From Streptosporangium subroseum (GTDB lineage: Bacteria; Actinomycetota; Actinomycetes; Streptosporangiales; Streptosporangiaceae), in assembly GCF_900188345.1 (NCBI RefSeq), contig NZ_FZOD01000072.1, positions 1 to 48,409 on the forward strand: DNA of 48,409 bases, in the 5' to 3' direction. The notes beneath the pieces were generated by a model, which was given only the letters and a program-made list of their open reading frames with translations, was not told the origin of the DNA and made no database searches. Below, one piece after another: positions 41,525-48,409 of the stretch (its first letter is position 1; each line of letters starts with the position of its first letter). The translations under genes and the position numbers were made by a program.

Positions 41525-41647
41525 GGCAGACGCCCCCTTTCCGGTGCACCCCCGCGTGCCGGATTACGTGTCCTACCCATGTGAAACGCTACCGTCCGTA
41601 GATGCAGGGGATTCGGACCGGTCCTGAACGGAAGGGAGTGCCACGCG

Positions 41648-41995
41648 ATGGCGACCGTCGACGAGTGCCGGGCGGCACTACGCAAGCTCGGCGAGCAGTA
41701 CGACGAGGTTGATCAGGAGAGCCGCGCCAGGCACGTGGTCGAACGCAGTATCAGCTGCCACATCAGCGATCTCGGCGTCACCTTCTACGGCCGCATCCAC
41801 CACGGCGGTCTCGGCCCATTCGACGATTTGCCTTCGTCTGATGGCAAATCGGCCGATGTGAAGCTGACCATCGGCAGCGACGACCTCATCTCTCTGGTCA
41901 ACGGCGAACTCGACATGGGGAGGGCCGTGTTCGGCGGCCGGATCAAGGTCGACGCCAGCTTCGGCGATCTTCTCCGCCTCCGCAAGCTCCTTTAG
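41648..41995 (+). CDS. SCP2 sterol-binding domain protein
   Basis: A 115-residue single-domain protein of the SCP2 type, a small lipid-binding fold: RHVVERSISCHISDLGVTFY, then ADVKLTIGSDDLISLVNGEL and AVFGGRIKVDASFGDLLRLR. The pattern of a strand pair followed by a helix that closes over the cavity is typical. It may carry hydrophobic ligands. Start ATG 41648 has GGGAG upstream. Divergent from the phasin-like gene, single-gene unit. Confidence 0.85.
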   Translation: MATVDECRAALRKLGEQYDEVDQESRARHVVERSISCHISDLGVTFYGRIHHGGLGPFDDLPSSDGKSADVKLTIGSDDLISLVNGELDMGRAVFGGRIKVDASFGDLLRLRKLL

Positions 41996-42125
41996 AAGCT
42001 CCACGCGGTCGGCGCGGGACATGTGCACGCCCCTCGCCGACCACGTCTTTCTCGCTTTTTCACTGCCTCTGCCGACCACGTTTTCGTCCGTGAACGGTGA
42101 AACGCGCGCTTGAGGTGCCCGTTAC

Positions 42126-43139
42126 CTAAAGGAACGCCCGCTCTGAAAGCGAGGAGTCAAGCACCGCCTTCACCGCGTCCTCCTCCGCCTGCCCGTCGCC
42201 GGCGGCCTCCCAGGTCGCGGCGGCGGCCGCCCGGAGCCCGTCGAGTGGCTTCCCCCCACCGTCAAGGCGGAGACGGCCCTCTTCCCAGCGAGCCGTCCAC
42301 CCCTCGCAGGTCCATCCGCCCTCGCCACGCCGCACCTGCGGGTACGGCAGCCGCAGAGCCGAAAGATCATCAGCGACGTAGGTGGGCCGGTGCCGGGGAG
42401 CGGCGGTCAGCACGTCCAGCGGGCTCGCCACTCCGGTCAGCACCAGCAGGCTGTCCACTCCCGCGTTGGTCGCCCCTTCGATGTCGGTGTCGAGCCGATC
42501 GCCGATCACCAGCGGCCGTTTCGACCCGGTCCGCAGGATCGACTCGCGGTGCAGGGGCGGCTCGGGCTTTCCCGCGACGATCGGCTCCACACCGGTCGCC
42601 GCGGCGATGACCTTGGTCATGGCGCCGTTGCCGGGCAGTTCGCCCCGACCCGTCGGCATGGTCAGATCCGCGTTCGCAGCCACGAAGAGGGCGCCCTGCC
42701 GCACGGCGAGCGTGCCCTCGGCCAGCAGGCCGTACGAAAGATCGGACGCGATGCCCTGGACCACCGCGACAGGCGCGTCCATCGCGGTGCTGACCGGGCG
42801 CAGGCCGTGGGCACGCAGAGCGCTGCGCAGCCCCATCCCGCCGACCACCAGCACCGCCGCCCCCGGCTCGACCCGCTCGGCCACCAGCCGTGCGGCCGCC
42901 TGGGCCGAGGTGACCACGTCATCGGGGGTCGCCGGGGCGCCGAGCGCGCTCAGGTGCTGGGCGATGGCGCCGGGGGTACGTGAGGCGTTGTTGGTGACGT
43001 AGGCAAGCCGTACACCGCTCTCCGCCGCCCGGCGCAGTGCCTCTGGAGCTCCTGGTACGGCGTTGCGCCCGAGATACACCACCCCATCTAGATCGAGGAG
43101 AAGGGTGTCATACGGGTAGATCAGCGCATGTATGTCCAC
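42126..43139 (-). CDS. HAD-IIA family phosphatase (NagD/phosphoglycolate phosphatase-like)
   Basis: The 337-residue enzyme has the four HAD motifs: LLLDLDGVVYLG (nucleophile Asp), VTNNASRTPGAI, the Lys in AGKPEPPLHRE and GDRLDTDIEGATNAG. The large C2-type cap of class IIA lies between motifs two and three. Such enzymes hydrolyse small phosphomonoesters such as p-nitrophenyl phosphate, phosphoglycolate or nucleotides. The last 60 residues form a poorly conserved extension. GTG start 43139 with a weak ribosome binding site. It is 25 bp after a TPR gene and probably co-transcribed. Confidence 0.88.
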   Translation of the reverse strand: MDIHALIYPYDTLLLDLDGVVYLGRNAVPGAPEALRRAAESGVRLAYVTNNASRTPGAIAQHLSALGAPATPDDVVTSAQAAARLVAERVEPGAAVLVVGGMGLRSALRAHGLRPVSTAMDAPVAVVQGIASDLSYGLLAEGTLAVRQGALFVAANADLTMPTGRGELPGNGAMTKVIAAATGVEPIVAGKPEPPLHRESILRTGSKRPLVIGDRLDTDIEGATNAGVDSLLVLTGVASPLDVLTAAPRHRPTYVADDLSALRLPYPQVRRGEGGWTCEGWTARWEEGRLRLDGGGKPLDGLRAAAAATWEAAGDGQAEEDAVKAVLDSSLSERAFL

Positions 43140-43164
43140 TGACCCATTCCATCACCCACCCGGA

Positions 43165-43596
43165 TCACATCCGCCGGGCGCGTAACGTGGCGCGGACACT
43201 TCTCAGTGCCGACACGTAGTGTCGGTGGTCGGGCCGCATGGCGACGGCGATGGCCAGGGGCTCCTGGGCCCCCTTCATGTCTCCGGTCCGCCACAGGGCG
43301 AGGCCGAGCCCGAAATAGGCATAATCCTCGGTCGGATTGGCGTCGATGATCCGGCGAAAGCTGTCGGCGGCGTCGGCGTACTGCCGCGAGTTGAACTGGG
43401 CACGGGCCAGCGCCTCACGGATGCTCCGTGATTCCGGCTCGGCCTCGACCGCACGCTCCAGCAGCGCGGCAGCCGCCGCCGGGCTACCCTCCGCCAGGAG
43501 TTTCATCCCTCGTTGGAACCATTCGTATACGTCCCCGACCGGAGCGCCCGTCTCAGGGCTGGGGGAATCAGACGGACCACCACGTCCTTGGACCAT
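43165..43596 (-). CDS. Tetratricopeptide-repeat protein
   Basis: The 143-residue protein has three TPR-like helix pairs: YEWFQRGMKLLAEGSPAAAA, AEPESRSIREALARAQFNSR and EDYAYFGLGLALWRTGDMKG, each with the spaced Gly/Ala/Tyr pattern. The N-terminal 20 residues are disordered. TPRs bind partner proteins. Start ATG 43596 has GGAGG nine bases upstream. It precedes the HAD phosphatase gene on the same strand, so the two may act together, for instance in a regulatory complex. Confidence 0.85.
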   Translation of the reverse strand: MVQGRGGPSDSPSPETGAPVGDVYEWFQRGMKLLAEGSPAAAAALLERAVEAEPESRSIREALARAQFNSRQYADAADSFRRIIDANPTEDYAYFGLGLALWRTGDMKGAQEPLAIAVAMRPDHRHYVSALRSVRATLRARRM

Positions 43597-43716
43597 TATG
43601 TGAGGCCTCCTTCATCGACAGACGACAGATCTGACCGATTCCCTGACGGACCAGGCGCCACCGCACCTTCGGGGCGGCCCCTAGACGTTTCAGGCCTTTA
43701 TGGCAGCATGCCCCCT

Positions 43717-45018
43717 ATGGCGAATCCTGAACTGCCGGTGCCCGATGGGCTGGTGCTACGCCCGTTTCACGGCGTACGGTTCACGGTCAACGATCTGGCC
43801 GAGGTGACTTCCCCGCCTTACGACCTCATCGGAGAAGCCGATGTGCGAGCTCTGCTCGATGCTCATCCCAACAACGTGGTGCGTCTGATCCTTCCCGGCG
43901 CCGACCGTCACCGGTACGCCGAAGCGCGGAAAACCCTTGATCACTGGCTCTCCTCCGGGGTTCTCGCCGCCGACGAAACACCCGCGGTTTATGTCTACGA
44001 ACAGTCCGGCCCGGGGGTCCTGCAACGCGGTCTCATCGGCGACGTCGGCCTGGCCGGTCCCGAACTGCGCATCATCCTGCCGCACGAGAACGTGATGCCG
44101 GGGCCGGTCGCCGACCGACTGGCCCTCATGCGCACGACCGAGGCCAACCTGGAACCCATCTTCCTGCTCTACGACGGCACGGACGGCACCGCCACCCGCC
44201 TCGTCGATCAGGTCGCCGGCTCCCGTCCTCCGCTGATGGAAACGGAGACCCGCGACGGGATCAGGCACCGGCTGTGGGCCATCACCGACTCCGGCGAACT
44301 CGCCTCCCTCGATGCCGACCTCCGTCCCCGTCAGGCCCTCATCGCGGACGGCCACCACCGTTACGCCACCTACCTCGCCCTTCAACGTGAACATCACGCC
44401 GCGACCGGCGGCGACAGCACCGAGATTACGCCTGACCGCCCCGTGGAACCAGGGCCGTGGGATTTCGGTCTCGCGCTCCTGGTGGACTCCAGTTCCTACC
44501 CGCCGGACCTCAAGGCCATCCACCGGGTCATCCCCGGGCTGCCGCTCGAAGAGGCACTGGCCAGGGCCAGGGGCTCATGGCAGGTGCACGATCACACGGA
44601 TCTCGCCGAGGGGCTGATCGCGCTGGAGGAGGCCCCGGGACCGGCCTACCTGCTGTCCGCCGGGGACTCCGCGCACCTGCTCACCCACCCGGATCCGGCC
44701 CAGGTCGAGCACGCCATGCCGTCCGAGCGCTCGGAGGGGTGGCGCGCGCTGAACACCTCGATCCTCGCGGAGTTCCTGCTTCCCAAGGTCTGGGGGATGC
44801 GCGACGACGAGCAGGCGGTGCGGATCGTGCACCATGACCCGAAGACCGCGGCACGGCTGGCGCAGGAGTCCGGGGGAACGGCGGTGCTGATGAACCCCCT
44901 GGCGGTCGACGACGTGCTCCTGGTCGCGGCTCACGGGGAACGGGTGCCACGCAAATCCACCTCCTTCGGCCCCAAACCTCGCACCGGACTGGTCCTGCGT
45001 ACGCTCACTCTGGACTGA
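43717..45018 (+). CDS. DUF1015-family protein
   Basis: The 433-residue protein is a DUF1015 member, recognised by LRPFHGVRFTVND, VTSPPYDLIGEADVRALL, NNVVRLILP, the YVYEQSGPGVLQRGLIGDV strand and the central ALIADGHHRYATYLAL. The family is widespread and resembles ParB-like nucleotide-binding proteins; biochemical role in actinomycetes is not established. ATG 43717 fits the usual start just before PDGLVLRPF; ATG 43708 is possible. It is divergent from the TPR gene and ends at a terminator. Confidence 0.85.
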   Translation: MANPELPVPDGLVLRPFHGVRFTVNDLAEVTSPPYDLIGEADVRALLDAHPNNVVRLILPGADRHRYAEARKTLDHWLSSGVLAADETPAVYVYEQSGPGVLQRGLIGDVGLAGPELRIILPHENVMPGPVADRLALMRTTEANLEPIFLLYDGTDGTATRLVDQVAGSRPPLMETETRDGIRHRLWAITDSGELASLDADLRPRQALIADGHHRYATYLALQREHHAATGGDSTEITPDRPVEPGPWDFGLALLVDSSSYPPDLKAIHRVIPGLPLEEALARARGSWQVHDHTDLAEGLIALEEAPGPAYLLSAGDSAHLLTHPDPAQVEHAMPSERSEGWRALNTSILAEFLLPKVWGMRDDEQAVRIVHHDPKTAARLAQESGGTAVLMNPLAVDDVLLVAAHGERVPRKSTSFGPKPRTGLVLRTLTLD

Positions 45019-45029
45019 TCCCTCATGAC

Positions 45030-45060
45030 GTGAGGGGCCGCCGACCGCCTGGCCCCTCAC
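45030..45060 (+). terminator. Terminator after the DUF1015 gene
   Basis: Perfect 10-bp stem gtgaggggcc (45030-45039) with 45051-45060 and an 11-nt loop, 12 bp after the stop. Confidence 0.78.
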
Positions 45061-45065
45061 GCCCC

Positions 45066-45161
45066 GTGAACTCTCAATCCGGATGCTCGGGAACCGCCTG
45101 AACGTGTGGATCCTCAAAACCAGGTGAACTCTCCAGCCGAACACCCGGGAATCGACTGAGC
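45066..45161 (+). repeat. Two degenerate 38-bp direct repeats in the intergenic gap
   Basis: Units starting gtgaactctc at 45066 and 45124 (58 bp apart) agree at about 29 of 38 positions, sharing gtgaactctc, cgggaa and ctga. They lie between two converging genes and do not form a gene; possibly an old duplication or binding-site pair. Confidence 0.5.
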
Positions 45162-45225
45162 GGCCATGGACATTCGTCACCCAAGGGCCGTGGCTCGCAG
45201 ACATCGCGGGACGGACTCCGGCCCG

Positions 45226-45696
45226 TCATCCCCGGCCGCAACGGCCCGGCTCCGAACCGACGAGCGTGGACGCTCCGTCGCCCTCGGCCAGGGCGCTCCC
45301 GGTGCGCAGAAGCGAGCTCACCCGCCTGGGCGGGGCCGGCGTTGGAACCGGGCCGGCCTCATCGCCGGTCGGGACCGGGGTGACCTGGCGTTCGAGACGT
45401 CTCACCGAACTCACCTCGACCTCATAGCCGGACGCTTTGGAGCCCTCGCTCCCCCACCAGCGGCGACGCAGCGAACCTGCCACTTCGATCATGTCATCCG
45501 GCAACCAGTCGGTCACGGCCGCAGTGACCTCGGGCTCGAACGACACGCAGGGAATGGTGTCCACCCGGCCGCCGCGGCCACGGGGCTGCCGCCGGACGAT
45601 CAATCGCCAGGTGCCGAGCGTGCTTCCGCTCTGCAGCAACCTGAGGTGCGCCGCTTCGGGCAGACGGCCCACCAGGGTGACCTCGTTGCGATCCAT
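45226..45696 (-). CDS. Single-stranded DNA-binding protein, SSB-like OB fold
   Basis: The 156-residue protein has an SSB/PriB-type OB fold: MDRNEVTLVGRLPEAAHLR, then LGTWRLIVRR, VDTIPCVSFEPEV, DDMIEVAGSLRRRWWG and the end strand YEVEVSSVRRL. The remaining 45 residues are Pro/Gly-rich and disordered and lack the acidic tip DDDIPF of the main SSB, so it is a paralogue, not the primary SSB. Role may be in recombination, competence-like processes or regulation. It is divergent from the MBL gene at 45807. Confidence 0.8.
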   Translation of the reverse strand: MDRNEVTLVGRLPEAAHLRLLQSGSTLGTWRLIVRRQPRGRGGRVDTIPCVSFEPEVTAAVTDWLPDDMIEVAGSLRRRWWGSEGSKASGYEVEVSSVRRLERQVTPVPTGDEAGPVPTPAPPRRVSSLLRTGSALAEGDGASTLVGSEPGRCGRG

Positions 45697-45806
45697 CGAA
45701 TCCTCCTTCGATCTCTGCCAATCGAGGATGACTCTCTACGATGTGAGCTGTGCCGGAATGGCCGAATGCCGTTCTGGGGACGCCGGTTCCAGTTCTGAGG
45801 TGGCCT

Positions 45807-46733
45807 GTGGACAACATCACCGCTCTCGGCGGAGACGTCTATGAGATCGACACAAGGATGGCCGGATACTCCGGTATCACGGCGGGTTATCTGATTCTCG
45901 GAGACCGCCCCTGCCTGGTGGAGACCGGTACCTCCACTTCCGCCCCCGTGGTGCGCGACGCCCTGACCGCCCTGGGCGTCGGTGCGGGTGACCTCGCCAC
46001 AGTCGTTGTGACGCATATCCATCTGGACCACGCGGGCGGGGTCGGCGACATCGCCGGGTTCTACCCGGAGGCGGAGATCGTGGTCCACGAGAAGGGCGCC
46101 CGGCACCTCGCCGACCCGTCCCGGTTGATGTCCAGCGCCCGGATGGTCTGGGGCGACAAGCTGGACACCCTGTTCGGCGAACTCTCCCCCACCGAACCCG
46201 CGCGAATCCGCGCGCTGGGCGACACCGGAGCCATCGATCTCGGCAACGGGCGCACGCTGAGCAGCTACTACTCCCCCGGGCACGCCAAGCATCACGTGGG
46301 ACTGATCGACTCGGGCACCGGCGACCTCTATGTCGGCGACGCCGCCGGGGTCTACCTGCCGCAGACGGGCGATCTACGCCCCGCCACGCCGCCGCCGGAC
46401 TTCGACCTGCAGACCGCACTGGACTCGATCGCCCTGTTCGAGGCGCTGGGCCCGCAGCGACTGCTCTTCAGCCACTACGGACCGGTCACGGACGTGGAGG
46501 AGATCCTGGGGCGCTCCGCGGAGGAGCTACGCATCTGGGTCGACCTGACCCGTCAGGCCCGCTCTCAGGGAATGGACCTGGACCACGCGGTAGCCATGGT
46601 CAGGGAGCGCACGCAAGAACGTTACGCGGCACTGAAAGCCGACGAGGCCACCGCCGAGCAGTTTGAGCTGCTCAGCGGCGCTCCGTCCAACGTGGCCGGA
46701 ATCCTGCACTGGCTGGATCGAGTCCAGCCGTAG
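45807..46733 (+). CDS. Metallo-beta-lactamase-fold hydrolase
   Basis: The 308-residue protein has the full metal-binding set: VVTHIHLDHAGG (HxHxDH), SPGHAKHHVG, YVGDAAGVYLP with the bridging Asp and LLFSHYGPV with the last His. C-terminal helices follow (SAEELRIWVDLTRQA, AEQFELLSGAP), which is common for MBL hydrolases of the AIM-1/GloB-like branch with a helical tail. Start GTG 45807 is favoured by GAGGTGG just upstream; an upstream GTG at 45750 is possible. Substrate unknown. Confidence 0.85.
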   Translation: MDNITALGGDVYEIDTRMAGYSGITAGYLILGDRPCLVETGTSTSAPVVRDALTALGVGAGDLATVVVTHIHLDHAGGVGDIAGFYPEAEIVVHEKGARHLADPSRLMSSARMVWGDKLDTLFGELSPTEPARIRALGDTGAIDLGNGRTLSSYYSPGHAKHHVGLIDSGTGDLYVGDAAGVYLPQTGDLRPATPPPDFDLQTALDSIALFEALGPQRLLFSHYGPVTDVEEILGRSAEELRIWVDLTRQARSQGMDLDHAVAMVRERTQERYAALKADEATAEQFELLSGAPSNVAGILHWLDRVQP

Positions 46734-46746
46734 AAGGCCCGGCTGC

Positions 46747-46781
46747 CCGTCTTGGGTGAACGGTTCATTCACCCAAGACGG
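46747..46781. terminator. Bidirectional terminator between MBL hydrolase and the acidic-tail protein
   Basis: A perfect 14-bp stem (ccgtcttgggtgaa, 46747-46760, with 46768-46781) with a 7-nt loop lies between two converging genes. Confidence 0.85.
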
Positions 46782-46789
46782 ACGCGTGA

Positions 46790-48409
46790 CTACTTCTTCT
46801 CGACCTTGCTCCGGTCGTCGTCCTCGTCCTCGTCGTCATCATCGTCGTCGTCGAGATCGTCGTCGATATTGGCAGGATCACTGAGGATGTCGCCGAAGTC
46901 GGGCTCGATGAAGGCTGGGCCGACACCGGCCTCGGCCCTTTCGGGCTTCTCCTCGGCCTTCTGCTCGACGGGGAGAGCCTGGTCTTCCGGGGTGCTGTCG
47001 ACGACGGGCTCGTCTTCGTCGAAGTCATCGTCATCGAGCTCGTCATCGTCCTCGATCTGCGCGTCGAGAACGGCAACGTCGTCGATGTCGGCGTCGAGGT
47101 GCGTCTCGTCATCGATATCCACACCCTCATCGGCGTCATCCTCGCCGGGGAGCTCGTCGTCGACGGCCTCGTCGCTCTCGCCGTCCTCGTCGTCCTCGTC
47201 TTCTTCGAGGTCCTCGATCACGGTGCCGGTCAGCTCCGCATAACGCTCGGCCGCGTCGGTCTCGCCATCCTCATCGAAGGCCGTCGCACGACCGAACCAC
47301 TCGGTGGCAGGACCTTCGTGACCCGCTTCCAACAGAGCATCGGCGTAGGCGAAGGCGAGACGGGCCGACCAGGGCTGCGGACGGGTGTCACGCAGCTCGG
47401 GCAGTCGCTGGAGGGTGATGACCGCGGCGTCCTTCTGCCCAAGATCCCGGCGAGCACCGGACTCCACGATGGCGAGCTCGATCTTGCCCAGGCGGTCGAG
47501 GTGCTCGGCCTCCTTGGAGCGGACCAGATCGAGGGCACGCTCGGGACGGCCGAGACCGCGCTCGCAGTCCGCCATGACCGGCAGGAACGAGTCGGAACCC
47601 GTCATACGGCGGGCGGCGCGCAGATCGCTGAGTGCCTCGGCGAAGTGTCCCGAATGGTAGGCGGCGATGCCGACGGCCTCGCGGATCACGCCGATCCTGG
47701 CCGCGAAGCGACGGGCTACCTTGGTGTGCTCGTACGCCTCTTCCGCATTGCCGTCGCCAAGGGCCCGCTCGGCCGCCACAAGGTGACGGGAGATCAGGTC
47801 GGCAAGGTCGAGCGGAAGGGAACGCAGCTCGTCACGGATCTCCTTGTCGAGCTCCTCCGCGGTGATGTCCGGGGCGAGAGGAGGCAGCTCCTCACGCTCT
47901 CGGCTCGGGGCCTCATCACGGCTGCTGGGCCGTTCGTCCCGGCTGTAGCGGGTGCGAGAGCCATCGCCCTCACCGCGGAATCCACCGTCACGTCCGCCGA
48001 AAGGACGCCCGCCGCGGTCATCACGGTTGAACGGGGGCCTCTGGCCACCGCTGGAACGATCGTCACGGTTGAACGCCGGCCGGTCACCGCCACGATTGTC
48101 GCGATTGAACGGGGGCCTCTGCCCGCCACCGGGACGGTCATCACGATTGAACGCCGGCCGGTCACCACCGGTGCCGCCGTACTGGCTACGGGACTGATCA
48201 CGGTCACCGTAACGCGGCCCAGAAGACCTCTGGCCACCGCTGGGACGGTCATCACGATTGAACGGGGGCCGGTCTCCACCGCGGTTGTCGCGGTTGAACG
48301 GAGGACGGTCACCGCCGCTGGGACGATCGCGGTTGTACGGGGGCCTCTGCCCACCGCTGGAACGATCGTCGCGGTTGAACGGAGGCCGGTCACCACCGGA
48401 ACGGTCATC
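46790..48409 (-). CDS. Arg/Gly-repeat, helical-repeat and acidic-tail protein (5' end outside window)
   Basis: The frame is open to the window edge, so at least 539 residues are encoded and the start is missing. From N to C: a disordered Arg/Gly/Asp-rich part with eight copies of RP[PA][FY]NRD in the visible portion, each followed by GG-type spacers; a short acidic linker; a helical core of about 180 residues (LVAAERALGDGNAEEAYEHT, EAVGIAAYHSGHFAEAL, LPVMADCERGLGRPERAL) resembling TPRs; and a very acidic tail of about 130 residues with long Asp/Glu runs, ending RSKVEKK. RGG/RNRD-like regions bind RNA and acidic tails often act as self-inhibitors or chaperone parts; both are inference. Streptomyces-type actinomycetes have proteins of the same layout, also unassigned. 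Confidence 0.8.
   Translation of the reverse strand, partial: DDRSGGDRPPFNRDDRSSGGQRPPYNRDRPSGGDRPPFNRDNRGGDRPPFNRDDRPSGGQRSSGPRYGDRDQSRSQYGGTGGDRPAFNRDDRPGGGQRPPFNRDNRGGDRPAFNRDDRSSGGQRPPFNRDDRGGRPFGGRDGGFRGEGDGSRTRYSRDERPSSRDEAPSREREELPPLAPDITAEELDKEIRDELRSLPLDLADLISRHLVAAERALGDGNAEEAYEHTKVARRFAARIGVIREAVGIAAYHSGHFAEALSDLRAARRMTGSDSFLPVMADCERGLGRPERALDLVRSKEAEHLDRLGKIELAIVESGARRDLGQKDAAVITLQRLPELRDTRPQPWSARLAFAYADALLEAGHEGPATEWFGRATAFDEDGETDAAERYAELTGTVIEDLEEDEDDEDGESDEAVDDELPGEDDADEGVDIDDETHLDADIDDVAVLDAQIEDDDELDDDDFDEDEPVVDSTPEDQALPVEQKAEEKPERAEAGVGPAFIEPDFGDILSDPANIDDDLDDDDDDDEDEDDDRSKVEKK
47990..48409 (-). repeat. Imperfect DNA repeats encoding RP[PA]FNRD units
   Basis: Blocks of about 33-45 bp such as ggtgaccgg/cctccgttcaaccgcgac recur at least eight times, with silent differences (cgtgatgac, cgcgacaac, cgtgacgat). 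Two sub-patterns alternate: GGQ-type and GGD-type spacers. A unique segment near 48180-48240 (YGDRDQSRSQYGG) interrupts the array. Confidence 0.85.

Noticed and set aside
41996..42125. Repeated gccgaccacgt in the gap after the SCP2 gene
   Set aside because: Only two short copies; no stem or gene structure beyond chance for this composition.
43513..43707. N-terminal extension of the DUF1015 frame
   Set aside because: The extension is antisense to the TPR gene, and the family starts near PDGLVLRPF, matching ATG 43717.

Overview
The window is high-GC, gene-dense DNA from a filamentous actinomycete. Four conserved neighbourhoods support this: uvrC-rapZ-yvcK-whiA, gap-pgk-tpiA-secG next to rbpA, tlyA-nadK-recN-steA-steB, and a P(Ser) synthase/decarboxylase pair. 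whiA and rbpA restrict the source to Actinobacteria. The RbpA, SecG and UvrC sequences and the many GTG starts fit Streptosporangiales best, but that last step is inference. I found no rRNA, tRNA, CRISPR array, insertion sequence or phage gene.

Layout. Bases 1-13,300 are the accessory part: an amidohydrolase tail, a LuxR-regulator remnant, a frameshifted metallo-beta-lactamase-fold gene followed by a 29-bp tandem repeat, a secreted ricin-type lectin made of three almost identical repeats, an unknown 288-residue protein, an ArsR/MFS divergent pair, a secreted GH43 arabinanase, a TetR gene, a two-gene SDR operon divergent from a second TetR gene, and a membrane protein followed by a NarL-type two-component system. 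Bases 13,400-26,800 are core metabolism and repair, nearly all on the minus strand: rbpA, secG, tpiA, pgk, gap, whiA, yvcK, rapZ, uvrC, a Rieske lipoprotein and uvrA. Bases 27,000-31,200 hold a glyoxalase II-like hydrolase flanked by two related copies of a small sequence, then psd-pssA, then a TerC-family transporter behind a yybP-ykoY manganese riboswitch. Bases 31,291-41,524 form one long minus-strand run of coupled genes: a phasin-like coiled-coil protein, a 57-residue protein, tlyA, nadK, recN, steA, steB, an MraY-like transferase, murJ and a GT4 glycosyltransferase. The last 7 kb hold an SCP2 protein, a HAD phosphatase, two TPR-type proteins, a DUF1015 protein, an SSB-like OB-fold protein and another metallo-hydrolase.

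How the genes work together. gap, pgk and tpiA make three consecutive glycolytic enzymes, and a near-match to a DasR-type operator lies upstream of gap. uvrA and uvrC supply nucleotide excision repair and recN double-strand-break repair. steA/steB, the MraY-like enzyme, murJ and the GT4 enzyme form an envelope/division block. psd and pssA make phosphatidylethanolamine. The clearest non-coding signal is the riboswitch before terC: its 3' P1 strand can pair either with the aptamer 5' strand or with the ribosome binding site, which predicts a translational ON switch for manganese. Other things to recheck are the single-base frameshift in the 519-1336 gene, the repeat-built insertion inside UvrC, the near-identical lectin repeats, the dre-like site at gap, and the last gene, which joins Arg/Gly-rich repeats, a helical-repeat core and a very acidic tail. 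I saw no clear undescribed defence or mobile system.
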